Source: Platanthera guangdongensis
Lineage: Eukaryota > Streptophyta > Magnoliopsida > Asparagales > Orchidaceae
Length of the DNA stretch: 64,000 nt
Assembly: GCA_039583875.1 (NCBI GenBank)
Contig: CM077152.1
Span: 19,815,538 to 19,879,537, forward strand
Direction: 5' to 3'
The notes under the pieces were generated by a model. The model did not search any database. It was not told the DNA's origin and saw only the letters and a program-made list of their open reading frames with translations. The position numbers and the translations under genes are program-made. Shown here one piece after another: positions 10,135 through 21,218 of this stretch (its first letter is position 1; each line of letters starts with the position of its first letter).

Positions 10135-12020
10135 TGATATCAGAGCAGAACGAAATTTTTAGTTGCTTTTTGTCGATTTCTCCTCACGTGTAAGTTTCCC
10201 CGACTTCACACAAACCTATTCGATTTTGTGTGAATCTCTCAACCTTAAACGAGAGATAGTGGACTTGAGAGATTCTCACGCGGACTTGTGGACGCATTTG
10301 CACTCCCTGCTATTTTTCCAAACTATCTTCAGTGAGTTGACTGAGTTCATCAAATGTCGTCCAACCACTAATCACAAAAACAGACCCCCCCCCCCCTTCG
10401 AACCCTTCCTCTTTTATAAGGAACCGACTGATGGTCCCAGTGTGATCTCTACCAAATGTGAGTTCTCCGGTCAACGACTGAGATCTCCTATGTGTGAACT
10501 CTCACCAGCATATATAATCCCCCGCTTGCGTCCACAGAGTGCTTAAGTGAGAAAGAGCAGTTTTTATGAGCACTTCTACAATCTGTGACAACGAGCACTT
10601 CTTGTCTGCGATCTGCGACAACTTACTTCAAGCTCTCCCAGTGCCATCTGCGACCACATCGTTGGTAGCCACAATCTCTCTTACGCACTCTCACCGTCTA
10701 CGAGCTCTCAGCGAGCAGCGCTTGCGCGCTCTCGCATTTGTTGTATCTGCAAGCTCTCTGCATCTGCAACTCCATACGAGCTCTCTATGAGCTCTCGGCC
10801 AGCAACACAGCACTGCGAGCTCTCTGTGCCTCCATCGCAACACCTTCCAATGGCATCTGCCTAGCTTTTGGTGTATTACAATAAGCTCTCAGTCAGTATA
10901 GTTTTCGCTCTCACTAAGCTCATGTCACCAAGTTATGGCTACACCTCCCCTCACTCATGTTCATAAGCCCCCTCTAGAAACTCGAGGACGTCTTCCAAGT
11001 TGACTAAACCTAATTATCCTGACTGGAGTGTCTCTTTCCCCTTCCTTATGTGCTTGCCATGCAAAATACATCTTCTCACTGACGATCCTCCTAAACCGCA
11101 TCTCCGACTTATACTGATTGGGAATCCAGTGATGCTCTTATTCGCATATGGCTTACAAACAATCATTCTATTGATTGTTTGCCTATCATCTGTCATGATG
11201 ACACAGTAAAAGCGGTGTGGGATCATCTTGTAGGCCCTTTACTTCAATGATGCCCAAATCTCTCGCATCCACTATATTTATTTTAATCTCTTTGCTCGGC
11301 CAACACTCTCTTCTGATGTTGTGTATCAAAAAGTTCAATCCGTCGATGCAGAACTTCTCCAACATCGGCCTTCATGTCAATCGGCGGAAATATTTTCAAG
11401 ATCGTCTTGTGGTTAGCTATCTTATATGTTTTCCAAACTCCTACGAGATGATATACTCATACACCAACAATTATTGGGAGAACCTGACACTCACACCTTA
11501 AATACTATTGTCATTCGCATCTTTGCGATTATAAATCTCCTACGCCGACCTCTGATAGTATCCCTCCACCCTCAAAACATTATTCTCATGTGGCCAGTCG
11601 CGGATCTCATCGTAGTAGTGGGGCGCACTAGAGGTCGTGGAGGGAATCGCCCTCTTTGCTCACATTATGGAGGCTTGGTCATCTTGTCGTGGTGCTTTAC
11701 GAAGCATTTTCACCTTTATCCTCAGACACATGTCAGTACTACTGAGTTTGACCTCATCCCACCACTACTCCATCACCTAAGTCCGGTTGATGGATCTCCT
11801 CGACTGATATTGAGGCACTGATCAGTGTTTCCAAGCAATCTTCTTTCAATGTCACTTCTTCAAGTAGTATGCGTGTTCCTACGTAGGGTAAGTGACTCAT
11901 CGACTCTGGAGTTACCAATCATATGACAGGAAACTCTATTGTCATCCCTCACCTCGAGAAGCACATGTTACTACTGATATTTGCAATTGATGCTCACTTA
12001 CTCCAGCTATTACTAACAAC
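10135..12020 (+). pseudogene. Copia A leader, gag and protease start
   Basis: From about 10940 the frame gives a copia gag (LTKPNYPDWSVSF and, further on, VKAVWDHLVGP), then a Gly/Arg-rich region and a degenerate zinc knuckle near 11655 (LCSHYGGLGHL). At about 11890 it reads IDSGVTNHMTGN, the copia aspartic protease start, where the usual Ala of DSGA is Val. Many frameshifts separate the blocks. The reading stops at 12020, where copia B is inserted, and resumes at 15600. Confidence 0.75.
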
Positions 12021-12109
12021 TGTGATAATTAGGAGTGAAATCTTATCTCTTCGTAAACATTAGGGTTATATAATATATAGCCTACAACAAATGATAATAT
12101 AACAAAAAT

Positions 12110-12943
12110 CCTCAAGATTGGCGAAAGATATTCATCAAGTCCATCTTGTTACATCCCTTAATCATATCCTCTGAGTTGAGTCCCTTGGTCAAGCAATATG
12201 TTGTCTGACCCTTGGTCGAATCATAATCCAACTCGATATGATTGGTTTTGTCGTGACGGACTGGACTATTGGCAATATTGATGGCTGACTGACTATCACA
12301 CCACAGCCTGATCATATTTCCTTAATCCAGCTTCAACTCCACCAACATACCCTTCAGCCACAGAAGCTCTGCAACACCAAATGTTATGGCTCTATACTCT
12401 ACCTCTGTTGTCGATTTGTCCACCACCGACTATTTGTTGCTTCTCCAGAAGACCAGGTTGCATCCCTTAAATATGCAATAGCCTGAGGTGAACCACATGT
12501 TGTTTGCACAGCTTGCCCAATCAGAGTCACAGGAACACAGTAAATCAACTTCCCAACTAGCCTCTGATACATCTCACAATCAACTGGTTATCCAGCATCA
12601 GCACCCAGTTTGCACTTCTGATCGATTTGTGTCGCAGCAGACTTGCACCCCAACATCCATGTCTCTGTGAGGAGATCCAAGGCATACTTCCTTTAGAAAG
12701 AACTATTCCCTCTACCCAGCAAACAATCTTAATCCCAAAGAAGTACCTCAGAAGACCCAAACACCTCGAACTCCTTGCCAGATCTCCCTTGAGCTGAGTA
12801 ATCTCTTGTTCATCATCCCATGTGATAATCATGTCATACACATACACTGAAAGTATGGTGAAGTGGCCTTCCTACTGTGTGAAGAACACCGTGTGATCAA
12901 CATTGATCTATTGATATCTCATCTCAATCATGCCCTTCCTAAA
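12110..12943 (-). pseudogene. Copia B RT C-terminus and RNase H
   Basis: Beyond the hAT the same frame continues with LDRFRKGMIEM and VYVYDMIITWDDEQE, where the catalytic YVDD is YVYD, so the first active-site Asp is lost. It then reads LGLLRYFFGIKI and an RNase H block ending RLWCDSQSAINIANSP and KTNHIELDYD. This is clearly inactive. Confidence 0.85.
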
Positions 12944-12951
12944 CCTGTCGA

Positions 12952-14165
12952 TAGGCCTGTGCAGGAAAACCGAAAACCGCACCGCACCTTATTTCAAACC
13001 GAACCGATCGGGTGCGGTGCGGTTCGGTTTGGGGGGTCTGAAAACCGGCACATGTACGGTTCGGTTTGACTTTGAAATTTTAAAAACCGACCACACCGCA
13101 CCGCACAGTGAGTCGATTAGTTAGTCCAAAATTTTTTGGGTTGAATTACCTAAAACCGGGGGAACCGGCAAACCGCACCCAACTTTTTAGAAAACCGAAA
13201 TCATGACTGCCCAACTACTCCAGTCCCCAGTCCATTTGTAAGTTTAGTTTTATAATTCTTTAATATAATAAACCATTTATGATTTAACTCATTAAAAAAC
13301 TGAAACGTGAAAGTGTGAAACCCTCTCTTCCCGTCTTCCGCACTCTGCAGAAACGTAAAACAACAATTTGCGAAACCCTAGCGCCGCAGCAGACTTCCAA
13401 TCGCGGTCAATTTCGCTCCTATTCCGGTGATTTCCGATTTCTGCTCCTATTCCGGCGATTTCCGCACTCCGCAATCGCAGATTTGCCACTCGCAATCATA
13501 GTGTCGCACTCTGTCCTCCTTAAAAATCTCAGTCGCGATCTTCCCCGCCGGAGACATCTCCAACTTCAGTCCCCTATAACTTCAGTTGCAACCGATTTGA
13601 ATAAGAGGCAGTTAAGGGAATTCTGTCAGTTGCACCAGCTCAATATTAAAATCAAATCCAAGTTCAGTGCTCTGATTTGAATATTGCGCTGCCACCAATT
13701 ATTTTAGAACATTGTGAGTCATTTTTCTTTCTGAGTTTTCATGCATATTGAACAGGCGTAATCCATTTGTGATCGTACCTTTTTTTTTACAATTTGAAGT
13801 AGTTACAAGGAAAAGAGCCGATTGTTTGGTATCGATTTGTATTAATTGTCTTCGTTGATTTTTTATAATTGTCTTGTCATACAGGGTCATGGTTAATGTC
13901 AAAATGGACTAAATTGCAAGGTAAGACCTTGTATTAATTACTTTAATTGATTGTTTTATAAAAAAAATATATGTAGTAAAAGATCAGAAAAACTGTAAAA
14001 AAAAACCGAAACCGCACCGCACAAACCGACACCAAGCCGCACCGAAACCAAACCGCACTGCACGGTTTCGGTGCGGTGCGGTTTTGGCCGGCCAAAAACC
14101 GCACCCCTGCGGTGCGGTTTCGGTTTGCCCCCAAACCGCACCAAACCGCACCGCTCGCAGGCCTA
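12952..14165. mobile_element. Non-autonomous hAT element in copia B (1214 bp)
   Basis: The ends are TAGGCCTGTGC and GCAGGCCTA (inverted), flanked by an exact 8-bp duplication CCTGTCGA (12944-12951, 14166-14173). Removal restores the copia B RT frame. Both subterminal regions (about 12965-13200 and 14000-14155) are crowded with GGTGCGGT and CGGTTTCGG-type motifs in both orientations, as expected of transposase binding arrays in hAT elements. The interior (13300-13680) has exon-like sequence with a 121-residue frame ending LREFCQLHQLNIKIKSKF, which loosely resembles a SAP-type helix. No transposase is present. Confidence 0.88.
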
Positions 14166-14173
14166 CCTGTCGA

Positions 14174-14800
14174 GTCATGCTCGGGGAGATTGTTTCAATC
14201 CATAGAGGGACTTCTTCAGCCTGCAAACTCTGCCTTCTATTTTGGCTGTCTCGAACCTTAGTGAAATATCCATGTACACTCCTCAGATAGATCTCCATGA
14301 AGAAATATATTCTTCACATCCAGATGGTACAACTTCCATCCACCATTCGCCGTCAAGCTGATCAGAATCCTGATTGTGCTCATCTTTGCCATGGGTGTAA
14401 ATGTTTTGTCATAATCGATGTCATAGGTCTGGTTGTACCACTTAGCAACCAATCTGCCCGTGTAGTGATCGACTTGTCCATCAAGGATTTGCTTCACGGA
14501 GAAAACCGGTTTGCACCCGACGGCCTTTGTATCCTTTGGCAGTTGTGTCAGCTCCCAAGTCTTGTTCTTTTCAAGGGCACTCATCTCAACCTTCATTGAT
14601 GTTTTTCACTTTGGGTCTTCTTTGACAACCTATCAATTGTTAGGTACAATAATATTATCCAATGATGCGATGAATGCTCCATGAGAAGAAGAGATGCAAT
14701 CATAAGACACAAAAAAAGCAAGATCGGGAGAAGGGCATATATAGAGAGAATAATGAAAAGTTTGAAGGTATCCAAAGTCTATGTGGAAATCCTTTCTCAA
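14174..14800 (-). pseudogene. Copia B reverse transcriptase, N-terminal part
   Basis: The minus strand reads PKWKTSMKVEMSALEKN-like text and KTWELTQLPKDTKAVG, then RLVAKWYNQTYDIDYD and LDVKNIFLHGDL, the standard N-terminal landmarks of copia RT, ending in LKKSLYGLKQSPRA at the hAT boundary. Frameshifts are few but a TGA replaces Trp after SPRA. Confidence 0.85.
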
Positions 14801-15599
14801 TCAAAGCTCTGAAGTCCCACCTTTAGCATGCCGACTAGAGGGGAAGATCAGAGCAGGTGGAGAGAAGCTTTCTCCCAATCGAAATCCAAATGAAAGAGAG
14901 GGGGAGTGGCAGGGAAGGGGAAGAGATACGTGCGGCTTCTGAGGGCCCTAGGCGAGAGCGGCGGTATCCAGTGAACGTGCGAGATTTTTGACGATAAAGA
15001 GAGACTCAGTTTCATTTATTCCCACTTGAACCGGTCCAATGCCCACCGCCTAAGCCTAATTGGGTTTAATTTAGGTTCAATTGCTTTAATCGAACCCAAA
15101 ATTACTTTAAATCTCTTAATACATCAAATTTATTTGTTGGCACACCAAGTTTACTATTAGCACACTAACTTCATAATTTTATTATTAACTCTTCAAATGA
15201 AATTGGTGCACACAATAATTTTCAATGAACATTTTTATTAAAACATAATTTATATAGTAAGAATAGTTACGCCGACATTTCGCTTTATTAAAATTTTTAT
15301 TAGTTTATCTAATATGAAATGTGGGTGTCACACCTGGCCGCAACCGATGGAGACGAGTCCCGCTGGAGGGATTGTGTAGGGTGACAGCAGAAAAAGGGGA
15401 AGGGGGATCGCCGGCAACAGCGTCGAGAGAGAGCGGGGGAGTGTCTACAATAGTGGAAAATCGAAGGCGCGGCGAGAGAGAATGGAGCGCGGGTAGGGTT
15501 TCATTTCCGCCTCTACTCAGATACCAAGTTACGATAAGTCGGAGTGAGATTTTATCTCTTCGTAAACTAGGGAAACAAATGACAAATAATAATATAACT

Positions 15600-16011
15600 G
15601 CACTAACAGGTCACTTTTCCAATTGGGCGTCGGTGGCACGTCACTCTATCTATTCCAAATTTTTTCTACAATTTGTTATCAGACAATGCGCTCTCCAAAC
15701 AATTATAATGCTCTATCTCATTTTCTCATACTTCGTTGGGAGGTCTCTACTACCTGAGTGATCATCCCACATTCTCTGCATATGCTGCCTCAACTTCTCT
15801 GCTTCAGTAGTATCACCGTCGTGGTCATCCTCTGTTATGTCTTCGGCACCTGTTTATGTCATTTTTCAGTATGAGTCCATTCTAGAATGTGAATCTTGTC
15901 AAAATGGGAAGTAACATCATAGTATTTTTTCTACCAAATTTGAAAGAATTTTGTGAGTCCTTTTTACCTTGTTCAATCGAAAATTTTGGTCTTAGATCCA
16001 TCAAATCTGCC
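15600..16011 (+). pseudogene. Copia A protease end and pre-integrase
   Basis: Beyond copia B the plus frame gives VTFPIGRRWHVT, then GGLYYLSD (copia pre-integrase) and LECESCQNGK with the zinc-ligand Cys pair, then IKSA at the boundary with A1. The order is right for a continuation of copia A. Stops and frameshifts are present. Confidence 0.7.
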
Positions 16012-17374
16012 TGACGCGGGACTGGCTATGAGAATGGTGGTGCCGACACGCTAATGTGATCCAACGTACGTGTGTGAAATGAATGTGATCAAGCTATATC
16101 TAAATGAAGCATGCATGTTTTCAATTTACCCGGAATTGAACGTTAGCAACAAGTTTATAAGCGACTAGCAAATCAACACAACATTCGCCAACATGTTCCA
16201 ATACACAAGCAATATCATGTTCTCTATGCACGAAGATTTCCACAACTTGCACAAATAATTTTTACAGGATTTAAAAGAAAACAAAACAATAGCACTGACT
16301 ATTTGCAAAACCCATGCAAATATAACGTACCAATCCAATATTAAATAAATAAGTAGATAACGCACTACAATAATATTCACAAGCAAAGGGAATCCAACGG
16401 CAGGCAGGTGATGTTAGATGGCTATTCTGCGAAGTAAACTTGAATGCGGGTATTGGGGCTTGCGGTGAGGATGGATGCTATAAAGTGGCCCAGAAATGTG
16501 GCTTGCTTGTTGGAGGCAAGAGTGGATTGTTAACATGGGGAACAGTGGCTTTGGAGGAATGTTTGACAAGGATTAGAAAGCGGTTTGTTGTAATGAAAGA
16601 GAGAATGGAGGCAGAGATTGGATGGAGGGGAGACAGTGAATGAGAGATTGGTGGTGAAAAGGGTTGGTGGCTTCAGAAATGGAGGAGGGGCAAAGATGTA
16701 CCGATGTGCTCTGGTGAACAACTTTCCGGCGCAGACTTGGAAGAGTAATTGGCGTTCACCGGCAGCAAGGAGGGAATACGGGGGAGGGCTTCAACGGACC
16801 ACGGTGGCGTCAATCGTGGGAAGAGAGGGAGTTAACGACGACTTCCCTCGGTTAGGGCGTGAAGATGTGTGATTGTAAGGGGGGATGCGTTGCAGGTGGG
16901 CAATCTAGAAGGATTGCGATGGAGAGGAAGTTACGAGGAGTAGGGGTGTGGTTCGCGGCCTAGCGACATTGTGTGAAGAGGAACAAGGGCAGTTAGCGGC
17001 TCTGTGCAATTGGAGAATGGATGAACAGAGACGTGGAGTGCGGTTTTTTGTGTGGTTACGGGCGCTAGAAGGAGGTGCACGGTAACTGTTTAGCAGTTTT
17101 GACTAAAATCCTGGGAATAGGGAGGGGGCTACGGTTGGGTACCCGACGTGAACGGTTAGGATCGTATGTTACTCCCGATGTCCTAAAACACTAAATACAA
17201 TCCTAAAAAATAACATAAAATACAAATAAAATATAAAACGACACTCCGAACAAGTTCACGATCTCGGATCGCCGATCTGATCAATGCATCTCTGACAAAT
17301 ATGCAAAAATGGGTCCCGCCGAGTAGTGGCCCGATTTCCCTCATCAAACATGATCATGCGGCTGATCCTCATTA

Positions 17375-19052
17375 ATTCCCTCTGACTTAAGAACATTCAT
17401 CTACGAGGAATGAAGATGATTGAGCTATAGTCGAAGATCGGGGGCAAGTCTATCAAGCTTCGTCGCTAATATCCAAGCATCATCAAAGGTGGGGGACGTG
17501 CACTCCAGTGCACCAAATAACAGTAAGAAGAACTGTTTGTAGCGGTGGTGCACTCGTCCATCACAGTACTAGTAATGCTCTCAATTCTCACCTCTTGTGC
17601 TTGTGGACCCAGGAAAAACGCGGGAATCATAGGAGGTACGGGTAAATCCGTGGGTGCTCATCCAAGGTGAGCAGGGGAAGTGTCAAATTGTAACTGGGAG
17701 TGTGTCGGGAGAGGCTCAATGTATAGATCCTTATGCTCGAGAGACTCAAAGTAATAAGTAATGTGTCAAATCTTTTGTATTAATTACGAGAAGAATACCC
17801 ATATCTGCAGGGAAATTGATCTCGTAGGCATTTGTCTCAACTTTCTCTATACTCCTTGTAAAATCCGACCATGACATGCTTGCACACCAGAAAATGTTGC
17901 TCGTGCTTGTACATATCTGCCCATAACTTATATAATTCAATATTCCTAGTAGCTTTCTTCCTGATTAATTCATGTAAAGTGAGGGTCCTCCGGATGCGAA
18001 CCATCGTAAGGGGTAATGTTCCCAAAAATGGATGAGGTGGCTACCACGAGATCACTACTAGACTCTCGGCTCTCGTTCATGATGTGGCTCGGGGCACCAT
18101 CGGGTGAAGTGTAGGAAAAGTCTATACTCAATAGCGGGCTAATGGGTACAGTGTCGAGGGCAGGCTCTCTAACCGGAAGGGACACTAGGCTTATGTGAGT
18201 TGTGGAGGATAGACATCATCTCAGTGTTACTGGGTCGCTCGTGCTCTCTGGTGACCACTCTTACAAATCATAATAATGTTGCACTTCATTTGGATCGTAC
18301 GATCTGGGTCGTAATCAACTCCAGAATCATGTGGGCGCTGAGTTTCTTCAAGGTGAGATGAATCAAACTTAAGTGTCGGGTCACTCATGTCAATAGGAGC
18401 TCTACTCGATGGATCGGTGGCTTGACCTAAATCCTTAGACTTTCTTTTTAAGAAATTTGTTATGTAAGCCAAATCAGCATCAAAACGATCAAATTGCTTA
18501 AGAACCCATTGCTGGAATTCGACTCCGTCGTATTCATTTTTGGACACTAAGAGGAGCACTAAGTGTGATGTTACCTTGATGAACGTGAGATCTATAGGAT
18601 TTTTGAGGGTCATCGGGATGGTCGTTCATAACATAATCATGTTGTACTCGTTGGTGGACGTGAGTCTTACGAACATGCGAGGGTGGTCACCCATATATAG
18701 ACATGGGTCCCTCAAATAAAGGAAATGTGTAACGATGATGATCTGACTCTGGTTCCTCAAATAAAGGAGATGTGTAGCGACAATGAACTGAATGATACTC
18801 AATTCTACCATCATAAAGTCATGTAGAATGATCAACAGGATCCACTCGAGTGTGGGAATACGGACGACGATAATCATCATAATAATATGAAGACCTCTCT
18901 GAAGACACTCTATGGGATCGACCGTAGACGGAATGTGATTCCACAAAAAGAGGATCAGTGTAGTAACAACCACTATGATAAGACATTGAGTCATGTGGAC
19001 TTTAGTCCCGCGTAATTAAAACTAAAGCTTTAACCTAGCTCTGATACCAAAT
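17375..19052 (-). pseudogene. A1 gag-like protein, integrase tail and chromodomain
   Basis: Reading minus from the primer site: a Tyr/Ser/Arg-rich start (MSYHSGCYYTDPLF, HRVSSERSSYYYDDY), a helical stretch (FDRFDADLAYITNFL), a conserved block (DGAPSHIMNESRESSSDL then NITPYDG), then an integrase C-terminal tail (ELIRKKATRNIELYK, YEINFPADMGI) and a degenerate chromodomain (DDAWILATKLDRLAPDL). No protease, RT, RNase H or integrase catalytic core is present. Several stops break the frame. The same architecture recurs in B1 and B2. Confidence 0.65.
19038..19052 (-). promoter_or_regulatory. Primer binding site of A1
   Basis: Read on the minus strand, TTTGGTATCAGAGC immediately follows the 5' LTR and matches the initiator-Met tRNA primer site. 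It fixes the minus orientation. Confidence 0.85.
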
Positions 19053-20657
19053 TGATGCAGGACGGGCTATAAGAATGGCGGTGTTGACACACCAATGTGA
19101 TCCAACGTGCATGTGTGAAATGAATGTGATCAAACTATATCTAAATGACGTGTGCATGTTTTCAATTTATTCAGCAATAAGTTTATAAGCAGCTAGCAAA
19201 TCAACACAACGTTCGCCAACATGTTCCAATACACAAGCAATATCATGTTCTCTACGCAAAAAGATTTTCACAACTTGCACGAATAATTTTTACAGAATTT
19301 AAAAGAAAACAAAACAATAGCACAAACAATTTTCAACACTCATACAAATATAAAGTATCAATCCAATATTAAATAAATAAGTAGATAACAATAATACAAC
19401 AAAGGGAATCCAACGGCGGGCAGGTGATGTTGAATGGTTGCTCTGTGGGGTGAACTTAAATGCGAGTATTGAGTCTTGCAGTGAAGATGGATGTTGGAAA
19501 GTGGCCCAGAAATGAGGCTTGCTTGTTGGAGGAGAGACTAGACTGTTAGCAGGGGAACAGTGGGTATGAAGGAGTGACTCGACAAAGCTTAGTATGTGGT
19601 TTGTTGTAATAAACGGGAGAATGGAGGAAGCATTTGGGTCGAGGGGAGACAGTGAGTGAGAGGCTGGTGGTGAAAAGGGTTGGTGGCGTCAGAAATGGAG
19701 GAGTGGCAAAGATGTACCGTTGGGCTCTGGTGAATCACTTTCCGGCGCAGATCTGGAAGAGGAATCGTCGTTCACCAGCAATAAGCAACAACGAGGAGGC
19801 GGAAATGTGCAAGAGGGCTTCAGCGGACAACGGCGTCGTCATTGATCGTGGGAAGAGGAGTTAACGACGATTTCCCTCGGTTAGGGCGTACAGATGTGCA
19901 AATGTAAGGGGGGATGGGCTGCTGGTGGGCAAGGTAGAAGGAATGCGGTGGAGAGGAAGTTGTGTGGAGCAGGGGGGTTTAATGGTGTTGTGCAAAGAGG
20001 AAAAAGGGCGGTTAGCGGCTCTGTGCAATTGGAGAATGGTGATGAACAGAGATGGGGAGTGCGGTTTTTTGTGCGGTAACGGGCGTTGGAAGGAGGTGCA
20101 CAATAGTCGTTCGGCGATTTTGACTGAAATCATGAGAATGGGGAAGGGGGATACGGGAATATAAAAGGAAAAATAGAAATTTCAGAAAATAAAACCAGGA
20201 CTTCACATGACGAAGGATTGTTGGTCTGGAATCTCTCACAAACAAACAATGTCTGAGAATGAGAACCTCCTCCCCAATTTATAACGAGAGGGGCAGTTGG
20301 GCACCCGGGGTGAAAGGCTATTGTTAACCCAAATCCTGCGGCAGACAGCACCAGGCAGGTGGACGCTCAAGGCATCTGCGGGCTCACGTCAGGAAGTCAC
20401 GCCCACAGCAACGGGTGATCAGCAGGACGTGCATCTCCCAGAAGAGCTCGCTCGCGAGTAGTCGACAAGGTCGTGGCGGATTCTTCCCAGGAGCCCAGCG
20501 GACCCTCCAATCCAGCAGCCGTGTATGCGGTCTCTTCTCTCAATCCTTCGTCGCTCGCCTCTTCATGTACCTCGGACGACTGCGCATTTAATGTTGTGTT
20601 AAATAGGGCATTAAATGGTCGGCTTTTCGGTAATTGTTCGGGCGGTCTACCCTCCAT

Positions 20658-20665
20658 TATAAATA
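20658..20665 (+). promoter_or_regulatory. TATA box in Tat-like 5' LTR
   Basis: TATAAATA followed by a G-run, about 336 bases into the LTR. The right LTR has CATAAATA at the same place (25141-25148). Confidence 0.5.
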
Positions 20666-21218
20666 GGGGGGCCATGGGCGCACGAAGGGAACAGCGAACA
20701 AACGCCAAAACCTACCGGTGGTAGGTGCAGACACAAAGTTCGGTTCTCGCCAGTTTTTTCTCTATTTTACCACTCCTGTACTCGCTTGTATTCGCATGTA
20801 ACCTCTTCACAATTAATCAAGAGTCCCGTCGCAAGAAAGGCATTCTCCGCTGCACGTCAAATCTGATGTTTGTCGCTTTCAACGGCACCTCCCTTTAGTG
20901 CTCCTTTTTATTCGCATAACCATCCACAGGGCTAGTAACCAATCCCTTGCAAATCTTTTTTCCCTCTGCAACCCACCAAATCCAGGGATAGTGCGTGAAG
21001 AGCTGGAGACAATTTTGGTCCAACGGAATTTGGTGCGGTGAGCGTGGACTCAAGAGATTGGTGAAATCGCCCTTGTGGTCAAAGGACGGCGGTAGTGTTT
21101 GCCCAAGCCAAGAAGCACTCGTGTACGGACGAGCCCTCTGAGGAGTGCTCGCCCTCGCGACCTTCAGATTACAAGCGGCCGATGAATCTGCACGATGGTG
21201 AGCGGACAGAAAGAGCAA

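Larger units (their letters stand above)
12021..15599 (-). mobile_element. Copia element B nested in copia A
   Basis: Two short similar ends, 12021-12104 and about 15529-15599, share GGAGTGARATYTTATCTCTTCGTAAAC and an AATATAAC end, and are taken as 70-85 bp LTRs. Next to the right end the minus strand reads TTGGTATCTGAGTAGAGG, a diverged initiator-Met primer site, giving minus orientation. A hexamer ACTAAC occurs on both sides (about 12013 and 15602). Inside are a leader, the RT and RNase H, but no readable gag, protease or integrase, so there was an internal deletion around 14800-15300. A hAT element splits the RT. Confidence 0.68.

Noticed and set aside
13292..13495. Minus-strand NRSEIDRDW-type frame inside the hAT as a gene
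   Set aside because: It is a shadow of a short CGATTTCCG-type repeat, with no start context or domain.
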